This document shows positions 32,278-41,213 of a stretch of DNA of 64,000 bases, in pieces (position 1 is the first letter of the stretch; every line of letters begins with the position of its first letter). Source of the stretch: a virus; IMG/VR virus record IMGVR_UViG_3300032213_001637, positions 45,022 to 109,021 of that record, one strand, 5' to 3'. The notes beneath the pieces were generated by a model. That model made no database searches and was not told the origin of the DNA. It worked only from the letters and a program-made list of their open reading frames with translations. The position numbers were made by a program, and so were the translations under genes.

Positions 32278-33660
32278 TCAGTCTTTGTCATCTTCTATGT
32301 GAGCATTCCACTTATTGCTAAGTGCCTTCTTCACAAGATTCTCACTGTCACCCATTTCATTGATAACTGACATACCATCCTTGGAGTTTTCAGCATAAAT
32401 CTGAATATCACCACATCCGGCATTCATTCGACTCGGAAATGTCATACCATCGGGACCAAAACGGTTCTTGATGATATGAAACCGTGCAGTATTCGATACT
32501 TTATCGGTAACTTTACGGCTCAATGACATAACAAAGTCTGCCGTCATGATCTTTCGATACGAATCGGAGATGTTATTTGCCTGAATAATGTCTTCATCCA
32601 TAGCAGCACGGTTACTTTGTGAAGCACTCCATATAGGAACCTGAAGTTCGCCAGCAACACTACGAAGTTCTTCATAAATACCACCAGCTTCACTATAACT
32701 ATTGCTGTTACGTTCACTCTGATAAGGACGTAGAATGTCAGCATAATCGACAATAATCAAATCGATCTTACTTCCCAACATCGCAATACGTTCCGTATGC
32801 ATCTTCAAGTGATGGGCACTAACAGTTTTGATAGGAAAGTACTTGATGAACAGTTTACCGGGAACTTGTTCAATCTTCTTACGAACGATATCAATGTTAT
32901 TACGAATGTTTTGAAAGTCAATTCCGGTAAAACATGCATCATAACGAAGACCCACATAGTTTTCATTCAACTCAAGAGTAAAATGAACCACGTTCTTTCC
33001 TTGCTTCATGGCTTCAGCACCAATCTTTGCCAAAACCCAACTCTTGCCACTACCAGCACAAGCAGTGATAATTCCAAGTTCACCGCCTGCCAATCCACCA
33101 TCCATGATGGTATCTACTTCAGTCCAGTTGGTCTTAACAGTGTTACGTGCCATAACACTCATACGTTTATCAACATCAGTCATATAATCATGACCAATGT
33201 TACGTTCCATACCAGCCTTCATTGCACTGTCAACCAAAGACTTGACTTTTTCATAATTTCCAGTCTTGAGATGTTCAACACTATCAATAATAGCGTTCTT
33301 TAGCTTCTGACTCTTACAGAACTCCAAGTATTGTTCCTTGACGAACTTAAGATCACTATCAGTGATCTTTTGATATACGTTTCTTAGTTGTGAAACGATT
33401 GATTCCTTGAGTACCGAGTTTTCAATACTATCAACCTTAATCTTAAATACATTAAGGGTAGGCAAATCCTTATATTGCATAAAGTATGCAACGGTTTGCT
33501 TTACAATCCATTGATGAGCATCAGATTCAAACGATGTGGGGTCAATGATGTCCGAAAGTCTTTCCAAAAAAGACTTATCGCTGAGAATTCCTGAGATACA
33601 CTTGATCTGGAATTCTGATCCAAACTTCTTCAAATTGTCGATTACATGGTTTTCGCTCAT
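32278..33660 (-). CDS. 41: Replicative DNA helicase (DnaB / T4 gp41-like)
   Basis: A 460-residue hexameric helicase. The N-terminal helical domain (about 1-150) has the DnaB-like LNVF and LRNVYQ segments. The RecA-like C-terminal domain starts with GGLAGGELGIIT and Walker A ACAGSGKS at residues 200-207, then VVHFTLELNENYVGLRYDAC and the LIIVDYADIL Walker B. It unwinds DNA at the fork; the primase is not in this window. The 76-nt gap upstream holds a small ACCC/GGGT hairpin and a TATACT element without a good -35. Confidence 0.9.
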   Translation of the reverse strand: MSENHVIDNLKKFGSEFQIKCISGILSDKSFLERLSDIIDPTSFESDAHQWIVKQTVAYFMQYKDLPTLNVFKIKVDSIENSVLKESIVSQLRNVYQKITDSDLKFVKEQYLEFCKSQKLKNAIIDSVEHLKTGNYEKVKSLVDSAMKAGMERNIGHDYMTDVDKRMSVMARNTVKTNWTEVDTIMDGGLAGGELGIITACAGSGKSWVLAKIGAEAMKQGKNVVHFTLELNENYVGLRYDACFTGIDFQNIRNNIDIVRKKIEQVPGKLFIKYFPIKTVSAHHLKMHTERIAMLGSKIDLIIVDYADILRPYQSERNSNSYSEAGGIYEELRSVAGELQVPIWSASQSNRAAMDEDIIQANNISDSYRKIMTADFVMSLSRKVTDKVSNTARFHIIKNRFGPDGMTFPSRMNAGCGDIQIYAENSKDGMSVINEMGDSENLVKKALSNKWNAHIEDDKD

Positions 33661-33736
33661 AATTAGTAATTAATATTCATCTATTACATCACCCAGTATA
33701 GGGTATGTATTCCGTTTAGTACAGTTATTTTATTTT

Positions 33737-34801
33737 TTATCTCACCAACGTGGTCAACTTACCAAAACACTCGTTGAGCCAAATTTGGTAGTTGGGGATG
33801 TTATTCCACATTTTGTCTTCTGTGACCAACTTGGAAAATCCAACTCTGTCCATCTTCTTTATTGGCATATCCAAGATTTCATTGATACGAAGTTGTGAGA
33901 AACTTTGAATCTCCGTATCCTTCAATTGCATCAACGTATAGTTACGTTCGACAATATCCTTGTTTTCAAGAATATTACGATAGAGCTTATATTTGCTCTG
34001 ATTGTTTTCACAATAAGTGTAAATCTCTTGCAGATCTACATGTCTACTTTCGGCAAAAAACGGAAAACACTTGATAATAGTTTTTAGTCCAGCGCCATTA
34101 ATTCCATCGATGTTATCTGACACATCACCCTCCAAAACTCTATACCAAATATAATTCTGACAGCTAACACCGTATTCATTTAGAATTTCAGCACAACCAT
34201 ACAGTTTCTTTTTGGTAGGACTCCATACTTTAATTTTATCACTTGCCAATTGTAGAAAATCTTTATCAGCACTCATGATACTTACATTACTATCTTTATA
34301 ATATTGTTGAGCAACATATGCAATTGTGTCATCTGCTTCAATATGATCGATTGCCATGGTTGAAATAGGCAAACAATCCAAATAGTGAACAGAACGCATT
34401 AACTGCGATTTCATATTCTTTTCTTCCAAATCACTAGTTGAAAGTTCTGAGTATGCTCTGTTTAATCGTATTTTTGTGTGTCGTTTATGTTTGTATTGTG
34501 GGTAAATCTTACGGCGTTTCATACTTCCGCCATTACCATCAAAAATAATAACACACCTAGTAGGGTTAATTAATTTGATTGCATAACCCACACTCTTTAA
34601 AAATCCGGCAATGCCACCCGTGTGAAGACCATCTTCATTCATGGATGGCATTACCGAATATGCGCGAATAAATGTATTTAGCCCGTCCACCAAGAGAATA
34701 TCCGAATTTTGACTTCGGTTAGACAAAGTATTCTTTTCTTCTTGTGAAATATTCTCAAAAATAGAGAACAACTTCTTTTTTTCCTCTTGGTTAAAACTCA
34801 T
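33737..34801 (-). CDS. rnh: 5'-3' exonuclease / flap endonuclease (T4 RNase H-like)
   Basis: A 354-residue FEN-family nuclease. Metal-site elements: ILLVDGLNTFIRAY near residues 30-43, CVIIFDGNGGSMKRRKIYP near 87-105, DHIEADDTIAYVA near 157-169 and SADKDFLQL near 183-191. An H3TH-like GDVSDNIDGINGAG follows near 224-237. It removes RNA primers and flaps at Okazaki junctions. It ends just before the helicase gene and starts 6 nt after the recombinase stop. Confidence 0.9.
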   Translation of the reverse strand: MSFNQEEKKKLFSIFENISQEEKNTLSNRSQNSDILLVDGLNTFIRAYSVMPSMNEDGLHTGGIAGFLKSVGYAIKLINPTRCVIIFDGNGGSMKRRKIYPQYKHKRHTKIRLNRAYSELSTSDLEEKNMKSQLMRSVHYLDCLPISTMAIDHIEADDTIAYVAQQYYKDSNVSIMSADKDFLQLASDKIKVWSPTKKKLYGCAEILNEYGVSCQNYIWYRVLEGDVSDNIDGINGAGLKTIIKCFPFFAESRHVDLQEIYTYCENNQSKYKLYRNILENKDIVERNYTLMQLKDTEIQSFSQLRINEILDMPIKKMDRVGFSKLVTEDKMWNNIPNYQIWLNECFGKLTTLVR

Positions 34802-34807
34802 ATGCTA

Positions 34808-35995
34808 TTATTCTCCGCCAACTTCTTCTGCGTCCTCGGAAGAATCAACTTCCACATCTTCTCTAATCTCACTGTCAGGTGACTTGTACTTCATGATAGT
34901 TACTTCAGAAATCTTCTGATACAACTCTTCACGAAGTTCGGCATTAACCTTTACATCCTTAGCAAATGTCTTGGTATCAATCTTAACAACTTCACCACTG
35001 TTCTTGATGTAATTGTATGGCGACTTAGCACCAGTGATAATTGAATGTTTCTTCAACACTTCAATCCAATTGCCACAATTATCAATACCACTATCAAAGT
35101 AAATATTGAAATCAGCGTATCTCATAGGCGGACCCATACGATTTTTAACAACCACCGCTCGAGTCTTAACGCCAATGTGAATAGGTTCACCATTTTGAGT
35201 AATCTTCAAAGCACCCATACCCTTCAGTCGAAGACGTACACTAGCATGATACTGAATTGCCTTACCACCACTGGTAATATACTTATCGCCAAACATCGCT
35301 GCCTGAAGGTTGACACGTAGTTGATTCGTGAAAACCAATGCAATACGTTGCTTACCAATCATGTCGTTAATCTTACGCATCGCCTTGGAAATAATGATGG
35401 CCTTTCCAGTTGCATAACCATCCTTACCGTGATCACTTTCCAACTCGGCCTTAGTAGATGCACCAGCAACACTGTCAACTATAATTGTGACAAGTCGATC
35501 TTTATTAGATTTACGAGCTTGAGAAATCAATAGTTCGATCTTTTCAAAGATGTCTTCCACTGTATTTGCGGTAACATACAACATCTTTGGAATATCAACA
35601 CCAATTGCTGTAAGAAAATCTTCAGAAACGGACTGTTCTGTATCAATAAAGATAGCAAGTCCACCCTTCTTTTGAGTTTCAGCAAGCAAATGTGCAGCCA
35701 ACAAACTCTTACCGGACGCTTCAAGTCCAGTAATTTCGATAATTCGTCCCACCGGCATACCGGCATGTGGTCGATTTGAAATTGCGAGATCCAAGATATC
35801 ACAACCTGTACTAATCCAATCCGTAATTGTAGATGGATCTTCTTTTTGATCCAAGAAAAACGCACACTTACCTGCATCTTTATTGGCCTTGTTTAACGCA
35901 TCAGCGATAGATTCAATTAGTTCATCTCTCTGTGATGTACTATCATGTGTAACATGAGTTGATACTTTTTTCTTTTTTGGTGTTTCGTCTGACAT
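34808..35995 (-). CDS. uvsX: RecA/UvsX-type recombinase
   Basis: A 395-residue strand-exchange protein with Walker A GLEASGKS at residues 90-97, FIDTEQ near 114-119, VTIIVDSVAG near 163-172 (Walker B) and the RecA signature NQLRVNL ... TSGGKAIQYHASVRLRL near 230-260. The C-terminus is a 25-residue acidic tail (EVDSSEDAEEVGGE), as in RecA. Catalyses recombination-dependent replication and repair. It lies downstream of gp32 with a terminator between them (36012-36050), so its transcription must depend partly on read-through. Confidence 0.93.
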   Translation of the reverse strand: MSDETPKKKKVSTHVTHDSTSQRDELIESIADALNKANKDAGKCAFFLDQKEDPSTITDWISTGCDILDLAISNRPHAGMPVGRIIEITGLEASGKSLLAAHLLAETQKKGGLAIFIDTEQSVSEDFLTAIGVDIPKMLYVTANTVEDIFEKIELLISQARKSNKDRLVTIIVDSVAGASTKAELESDHGKDGYATGKAIIISKAMRKINDMIGKQRIALVFTNQLRVNLQAAMFGDKYITSGGKAIQYHASVRLRLKGMGALKITQNGEPIHIGVKTRAVVVKNRMGPPMRYADFNIYFDSGIDNCGNWIEVLKKHSIITGAKSPYNYIKNSGEVVKIDTKTFAKDVKVNAELREELYQKISEVTIMKYKSPDSEIREDVEVDSSEDAEEVGGE

Positions 35996-36011
35996 AACTT
36001 TTATTGAAATG

Positions 36012-36050
36012 AAAAAGGAGAGGTGGCAGTTTACCCACCACCTCTCCTGT
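36012..36050 (-). terminator. Rho-independent terminator between SSB and recombinase
   Basis: An 11-bp perfect stem (AGGAGAGGTGG / CCACCTCTCCT) with a 10-nt loop, followed on the minus strand by TTTTTC. It sits directly after the gp32-like stop codon and before the recombinase, with no new promoter between, so it probably lowers recombinase expression relative to SSB. Confidence 0.85.
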
Positions 36051-36059
36051 TAATGTTGT

Positions 36060-36902
36060 TTAACTATTGAACAAATTGTCAAACGCCTTGGTGAGGTCGT
36101 CTGTATTTGTCTTTGCCACACCAGCAGTAGGAGACTTACTAGTTGCCTTTGCCGGAGCAGCAGCTTGAATAGCTGCGGCAGCGGCGACTGGCTGAGTATC
36201 GTCTTCGTCAATAACCGCGTTGTTAACAGTCTCGGCTGGAGCGTTCTCCGGATTTAGCCAAGAGGTCATAACCTCCTTGAGTTCCTCATACTTGGGTTCG
36301 GGAAACAAATCAAGAATGTCAGTCTGATTCTTGATAGAATCAATCATCTTGTTATCCTTAGGATCAACTGCGGGTGTAGCGTTAGGCTTCACACGAATTG
36401 AAGTTTCAGGATAGTTCTTACCACTCTCCTCAGCGGTACGGAACTCAACAACGATATCACGTCCGGACGCGAGATCGGTAATATCACCGTAATCGGGATC
36501 GGCCATAACAGATAGAATTTCCTGATAGACCTGCTTTCCGAATCCCCAGAACTTCACACCTTCATGCTCTTCACCACGAACGATGACAGGAGCGAATGTG
36601 CGCATCTTGGGTTCCATCTTACGACCAGTCTGCCAATCTTCCTTAGAACCAGTCTTCTTGAGACGGTTGCTAAATTCGACGATAGGATCCGGACGATTAA
36701 AACTATCTGGAGACAGATAAGTCTTGTTATTGATGCCGTAATGAAACTTGAGTTCGATGAACGGAGCATCAGGTTGGAACTTATAGGGAACGATACGAAT
36801 TGTTTGCTTACCCGGCTTTGGCTTCCAAATGAGTTGGGTCTTGGAATTCGTGTTTGAAAGAGAGTTCAAACGGCTCTTAATCTTCGACAAGTCAATTGCC
36901 AT
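36060..36902 (-). CDS. 32: Single-stranded DNA-binding protein, T4 gp32-like
   Basis: A 280-residue protein with gp32 layout: a basic N-terminal cooperativity segment (IDLSKIKSRLNSL), an OB-fold core (LIWKPKPGKQTIRIVPYKF ... FIELKFHYGI ... FWGFGKQVYQEIL ... SIRVKPN), an Ala/Pro/Thr hinge, and a C-terminal end in TKAFDNLFNS that would contact partner proteins. The zinc-binding insert of T4 gp32 is present in position but has no cysteines; the whole protein has none. The 116-nt gap upstream carries a sigma70-like promoter. Confidence 0.88.
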   Translation of the reverse strand: MAIDLSKIKSRLNSLSNTNSKTQLIWKPKPGKQTIRIVPYKFQPDAPFIELKFHYGINNKTYLSPDSFNRPDPIVEFSNRLKKTGSKEDWQTGRKMEPKMRTFAPVIVRGEEHEGVKFWGFGKQVYQEILSVMADPDYGDITDLASGRDIVVEFRTAEESGKNYPETSIRVKPNATPAVDPKDNKMIDSIKNQTDILDLFPEPKYEELKEVMTSWLNPENAPAETVNNAVIDEDDTQPVAAAAAIQAAAPAKATSKSPTAGVAKTNTDDLTKAFDNLFNS

Positions 36903-36993
36903 AATTTTTTATTTATTAATTAATTGTTAAGTAGTAATTAGTTAAGCGTTTGCATCCACTCGGATACACACGGTTGTAACTAATTCTGGTATA

Positions 36994-37022
36994 ACTATAT
37001 CAGCGTATTCTCAAACTTTCAA
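36994..37022 (-). promoter_or_regulatory. Sigma70-like promoter of the SSB gene
   Basis: On the minus strand TTGAAA (37017-37022), a 17-nt spacer and TATAGT (36994-36999). It overlaps the stop of the 130-aa gene and leaves a leader of about 85 nt that ends in an AT-rich stretch before the ATG. This leader, like that of T4 gene 32, could be the site of SSB autoregulation. Confidence 0.6.
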
Positions 37023-37411
37023 CTTATTATATCGAAAATTTTGAGGGGAATTATTTTAACGGAGATCTCATTTGTTATAATCAATGAGTTATTATAATAC
37101 TCCCAATTTAACTGATAAGTTTTATCAAAAACGCCATTATTTTCCTCGGTGATGAGTTTGTTCATGGCATTTAACGTATACAAAGTATTGGTTTGTTTTT
37201 TACGATGTATAGAAATAGTATTAGGCAGCTTTTTACGAGCGAACTCACTATTTAGTATATTATATGTAAGATACAATTCGTTGTTGTTTTTCTCATTATT
37301 AAACACAAAAATTTTGTTGTTTGTTAATGTATAAAACGATTTAACTTGTTCCACTAATAGTTTATAGTCCGTTGGAACAGAAAATGTACAAAGTAATTGT
37401 GTGTCTTTCAT
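37019..37411 (-). CDS. Hypothetical protein
   Basis: A 130-residue, Asn/Ile/Lys-rich protein with no assigned function. The core has a predicted alpha/beta pattern (LLCTFSVPTDYKLLVEQVKS, then KIFVFNNEKN, ELYLTYNIL) and a striking RKKQTNTLYTLNAMNKLITE segment near residues 69-88. I have the impression of similar proteins next to gene 32 in T4-like marine phages, but cannot confirm it. It overlaps the upstream gene by 4 nt, and its stop overlaps the SSB promoter. Confidence 0.5.
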   Translation of the reverse strand: MKDTQLLCTFSVPTDYKLLVEQVKSFYTLTNNKIFVFNNEKNNNELYLTYNILNSEFARKKLPNTISIHRKKQTNTLYTLNAMNKLITEENNGVFDKTYQLNWEYYNNSLIITNEISVKIIPLKIFDIIS

Positions 37412-38103
37412 CTAACAGATAATATTGTTGTTTTGTGGCTATTTACGTTATACCACTCACATCCAACCAATTGACCGTCAACATTATACCAACGGTTTTT
37501 ATTACGAATCCAATTGTTGGACGTTGCTTCTTCCAACGTAAATTCCATTGTTAAGATTTTTTCGATTTCCGCTGCGTCTTTTTCTTTTTGATCGGGACTT
37601 CTGGTGGCAAGATCGTCGCTTTGACTTCCGGTTTGACTTCCGGTTTGACTTCCGGCTGAACTTCCTCCTTGCATTGGGTCTTGCCCCTGAACTTGTTGAT
37701 TAGGTTGTTGAGCACCTGGCTCAATTTCGATAGGTTTTTCATTTGGTGATGTTGGTTCTTGTACTGGTTGTGCAGGAGCGTTAAAATCCAAATTGGTTTG
37801 ACCCTTTGTTGGATCTTCTTCAAAATGGGTTCTACGCTTTAGCGCACGTTGTTTATATTCCGGGTTCGGAAATGTAACCAATATACCCTTGGAGTTATAA
37901 GCTTGTCTCTCTGGGTATTTACCTTCAATAACTTTATTTGCATATTCAACAACTTCTCCTTTTGGAATTCCCATTTCAGAGAATTTTTCTCTTAGGATTT
38001 CCATGTGATCGTTGTTAAAAATATCAAATATGCCGTCGTCAACTCGTCTATCAAGACAAAGTTCAGACAACAACGCAGAAACGTTCTTATAAATCTTTTT
38101 CAT
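37408..38103 (-). CDS. Hypothetical protein with Gly-Ser-Gln-Thr repeats
   Basis: A 231-residue protein. The N-terminal 90 residues are a helical domain (LLSELCLDRRVDDGIFDIFN, then GEVVEYANKVIEGKYPERQA). The middle (about 95-170) is a Pro/Gln/Gly/Ser-rich disordered region including three GSQT units encoded by a 12-bp tandem repeat at 37620-37655. The last 50 residues contain NNWIRNKNRWYNVDGQLVGC. No family recognised. It overlaps the downstream gene by 4 nt. Confidence 0.5.
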   Translation of the reverse strand: MKKIYKNVSALLSELCLDRRVDDGIFDIFNNDHMEILREKFSEMGIPKGEVVEYANKVIEGKYPERQAYNSKGILVTFPNPEYKQRALKRRTHFEEDPTKGQTNLDFNAPAQPVQEPTSPNEKPIEIEPGAQQPNQQVQGQDPMQGGSSAGSQTGSQTGSQSDDLATRSPDQKEKDAAEIEKILTMEFTLEEATSNNWIRNKNRWYNVDGQLVGCEWYNVNSHKTTILSVR

Positions 38104-38104
38104 G

Positions 38105-39781
38105 TTATTTCTTTAAGTCTACGGATGCACTGTCTACTTTTGCTAATGGCATGGTGATCAACGAGAAGTTTAGAAACAAATAATCATCGTTTCCGATTGT
38201 TAACGAAGCAGCCTGATCCGTGGTTCCACCTTCTCCACAAAGAGTTGGTCGATATGCAAAAATTGGATCCTTGGCATTTTTTGGAAGTGGCAAGTTAGGA
38301 TTAAACCAAACATGTCCACCTTCAGTGGTTTTAATCAAAAGATGTCGTTCATTTGAAGCGTTTGGTGAATTTGATTTAATCCAATTAATAGATCCCATTT
38401 TACTCGGATCACGTGCTGTCATATCTTCTGGATTAATTACGTTCATTTCAACGTTTGCAGTTGTATGCATTAATATACAACAATTGTTTTCACTAAATGG
38501 TGCTTTGCCATCAATATCAAATTCGGGACCATATATTGTCTTGCCGGCAATAATTCTGGTTGCTTTTGTTCCATCCAAGAAATCAAGATGTCCTGAAAAT
38601 TTGCTACCACCCATGTAATACAAATACTTTTTGCCAGTAGATGGTTTTGTTACAAATTTATAAAACGCATTACGAAAATCTGAAGTTATGGCAATATAAA
38701 ATTTAGTTCCTTGTCCAAGTGTTTCAAGTACAGACTTTCCATTAATAGTGATGGCTTTATTTTGTTCATCAAATGTAGTTGTCTTCGGATTAATCGTTAA
38801 TGGTGGAACCCGATAATGCCTCTTAATTCCTTCTATGAAAGATACCTTAATACTATCCCATATCATTTTAACTTTTCCATCGGTGAATGCCTTATCTAAT
38901 CCTAACATTCCAGAATACTGTGGGAAATCTACTCTACGTACTGACTGTACTTTTACCTTTGGATTAAATTCCGCACCTTTAAAGGAAATCCAAAATACAT
39001 CAGTTTCTTGATTGCACAATGCAATGTCTGCTTTAGCATCCTTACCTTTATTTAATCTTTTAGCGTAATCAACTTCAACTCCAGTGGCAACTCGTTCATT
39101 TTGGTCCCAAAAATGCAACCGCATTGGAGTTTTTTCTGGATTATTTTCTTTAAACCACACGTTCATATGATCAACTGCAATTTCTTCTTTTTCCTTGCCA
39201 GGCGATTTAGATACTACACCCAAAGTAAACAAATCGGGGTGTTCTTTTATCAACTTAAAAAACAACATAAGTTGTCCGAAAGCTATACCAGTATCAGTTT
39301 TAATACCATGTGTAGTGTTGATATTTGAAACTCGGGTACCTTTATTTGTAGCAATTCTTAATGAACTGTTACTATGTAATACTTTTAATCCCCCTTCTTC
39401 TTTTCCAATTTTTACGACATCACTCATTGTTAACGACGCATCTTGTTTACGATCTTTAGGAAACAATGTTGGTGGTTGATTTCTTGCGTTTGAAAGATCA
39501 AGTTTTCTTAAATCGTCATCGTCAAAAAATACACGTGCTTGTTCTGGTTTACCACGCCCAATTATTTTATTGATTAATGTGATATCTTCCTCGGATAATC
39601 CGTTTGATGGGGTTTTACTTTCAATTTCGTTGACCAATTTTGGTATTGAAAAATAAGAATCGTAACCACAATTTTCGATTGCGGTAACCAACAAATCATG
39701 ATCTAATTTGTCAATACCGCCAGTTTTTGAAAGTACCGAATACTCTAAAAGTATATCTTTGATGATTTTATCTTTATTCAT
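38105..39781 (-). CDS. Large hypothetical protein, possible PD-(D/E)XK-like nuclease core
   Basis: A 558-residue protein of unknown function. An N-terminal helix (KDKIIKDILLEYSVLSK) is followed by a linker. In the centre, KADIALCNQETDVFWISFKG (about residues 250-269) has the spacing of an Asp ... hydrophobic-x-Ser-x-Lys nuclease motif in which the usual Glu would be Ser. The C-terminal 250 residues form a beta-rich region with several Cys. A strong hairpin (39785-39811) ends 3 nt before the start codon. The nuclease idea is a weak inference. Confidence 0.45.
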   Translation of the reverse strand: MNKDKIIKDILLEYSVLSKTGGIDKLDHDLLVTAIENCGYDSYFSIPKLVNEIESKTPSNGLSEEDITLINKIIGRGKPEQARVFFDDDDLRKLDLSNARNQPPTLFPKDRKQDASLTMSDVVKIGKEEGGLKVLHSNSSLRIATNKGTRVSNINTTHGIKTDTGIAFGQLMLFFKLIKEHPDLFTLGVVSKSPGKEKEEIAVDHMNVWFKENNPEKTPMRLHFWDQNERVATGVEVDYAKRLNKGKDAKADIALCNQETDVFWISFKGAEFNPKVKVQSVRRVDFPQYSGMLGLDKAFTDGKVKMIWDSIKVSFIEGIKRHYRVPPLTINPKTTTFDEQNKAITINGKSVLETLGQGTKFYIAITSDFRNAFYKFVTKPSTGKKYLYYMGGSKFSGHLDFLDGTKATRIIAGKTIYGPEFDIDGKAPFSENNCCILMHTTANVEMNVINPEDMTARDPSKMGSINWIKSNSPNASNERHLLIKTTEGGHVWFNPNLPLPKNAKDPIFAYRPTLCGEGGTTDQAASLTIGNDDYLFLNFSLITMPLAKVDSASVDLKK

Positions 39782-39784
39782 GAC

Positions 39785-39811
39785 GACACAATATTTAATA
39801 AATATTGCGTC
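39785..39811 (-). promoter_or_regulatory. 12-bp hairpin ending 3 nt before a start codon
   Basis: Arms GACGCAATATTT and AAATATTGTGTC (minus strand) pair over 12 bp with one G-U and a 3-nt loop. No T-run follows, and the ATG at 39781 comes 3 nt after the stem. It could be a translational operator or an RNA-processing site between the polymerase gene and the 558-aa gene. Confidence 0.5.
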
Positions 39812-39831
39812 TTATATGAAAACCTTTCTTT

Positions 39832-41175
39832 TTAGAAAGATACTGGAATCATGTCATGATAGTTCTTTCCTGTATAACACTTGGTTGGAAATCCTTGGTT
39901 CTCCATCAATCGTATAATTTCAGACAAAATACCCTGTTTACCCTCACTTTTATGTACATCAAACAACATAGAATCATAAGTGTACAAAATAGGTTTGGTC
40001 TGTTTATCACTCAAATAACGATTCACATCCATCAAACTCTGCATCGAATATTCAGTTTCAGACGCTTGAAGAATATAGTTGAACAACTTGTTCGGATTGG
40101 AATCCTTCAAGTGATTTGACGTTATAGGACGTTTAAAAATGGGAGTCTCAATATATCCAAAACTCTTAAAGAAATCCCACCGGTGCTCAATATATTCACG
40201 GATCTTCGCAAAATAAGGAATTTTAAGGTATTCATCAGAAATTGAACCATACAATTGTTGGAACGTTAACGTTTTCGCCTTCTTCAACTGATCTTCAGAA
40301 AGATCTTCGGATTTGAAGTAATATTGACCCAAATATGCATATATGTTAACATTTTTAGGAAAATCATATCGAATCAATTTTCCAATAATATGCGGATGAT
40401 ACGCGCTATAATCCAACATCACCAATATTCCATCATCACCAAACCTTGATACAAAACTCTTACGACATTCGTTTTCTTTGTTCAACGCGGAATAGTTGAT
40501 ACCGCCAAAACGATTGCTGGGACGACCCGTTGATGTAAAAATGTTATACTCGGTGTATATACGGTTGTTTACTACCAGATGTTTCTTATCAGGGAAGTGT
40601 TTCTCAAACTCAACCATATCAACGTACAATCCATGTGATTCAATAGATTGTAGAGTTTCTATAATCGATGTATTAACGTTGTGATATGAATCATCATACG
40701 TCTTTTTAATATGAACCTCTACATCTTCACATACGTCCAAAAATCGTGATATGTGATTGTTAACAGGAATTATCTTGTTGAGTTCATTATGATGATTGTA
40801 CTTGTTTCTAAAGAATAGGTGTGCCGAAGTATCATATTCGTCCTGATCAATAATCTCTCCTGATTCAATAAATGATATCAATGACAAATCATGAAGATTC
40901 TGAATCTTCAACAAATGAAGTACTTTACGTTTAGAAAAACAAAAGATACGTCCACGAATCGTATTTAACAGATTGATAATATCATCCTTAGATACAAACT
41001 CAACCGAATCATATGTGTCAATATGAATCGAATACCATTTGTTGTTTGACACCACCTTGATCAACACCAAACACGGTTCGTCTGACGCGGAATGTCTAAA
41101 ATCAGATAAAGGCACCACATCCAAAATGATGTCCTTCTTTCCAATCTCAGATATAATTTTTTTAACAAGATTCAC
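39832..41175 (-). CDS. Divergent family-A DNA polymerase (Pol I-like)
   Basis: A 447-residue protein starting at GTG 41175. The polymerase core of family A is visible: TSTGRPSNRFGGINYSAL at about 214-231, motif A LDYSAYHPHIIGKL with Asp255, motif B KKAKTLTFQQLYGS at about 298-311, and motif C LYTYDSMLFDVH with Asp401, where the usual His-Asp-Glu reads Tyr-Asp-Ser. The N-terminal 200 residues have the position of a 3'-5' exonuclease but lack its acidic triad. It is small for Pol I. It may be an accessory or repair polymerase or one half of a split enzyme. Confidence 0.78.
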   Translation of the reverse strand: MNLVKKIISEIGKKDIILDVVPLSDFRHSASDEPCLVLIKVVSNNKWYSIHIDTYDSVEFVSKDDIINLLNTIRGRIFCFSKRKVLHLLKIQNLHDLSLISFIESGEIIDQDEYDTSAHLFFRNKYNHHNELNKIIPVNNHISRFLDVCEDVEVHIKKTYDDSYHNVNTSIIETLQSIESHGLYVDMVEFEKHFPDKKHLVVNNRIYTEYNIFTSTGRPSNRFGGINYSALNKENECRKSFVSRFGDDGILVMLDYSAYHPHIIGKLIRYDFPKNVNIYAYLGQYYFKSEDLSEDQLKKAKTLTFQQLYGSISDEYLKIPYFAKIREYIEHRWDFFKSFGYIETPIFKRPITSNHLKDSNPNKLFNYILQASETEYSMQSLMDVNRYLSDKQTKPILYTYDSMLFDVHKSEGKQGILSEIIRLMENQGFPTKCYTGKNYHDMIPVSF

Positions 41176-41184
41176 TCACCTATA

Positions 41185-41213
41185 ACCATATCGTAACGAT
41201 TTCAAAATGTCAA
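41185..41213 (-). promoter_or_regulatory. Sigma70-like promoter of the polymerase gene
   Basis: On the minus strand TTGACA (41208-41213), a 17-nt spacer and TATGGT (41185-41190), overlapping the stop codon of the preceding baseplate gene. The start GTG at 41175 comes only about 10 nt after the -10, with AGGTGA in front. This separates the replication genes from the tail genes. Confidence 0.65.

Noticed and set aside
33661-33736. Promoter upstream of the helicase gene
   Set aside because: A TATACT element is present, but no acceptable -35 lies 16-18 nt away and no known activator box was recognised.
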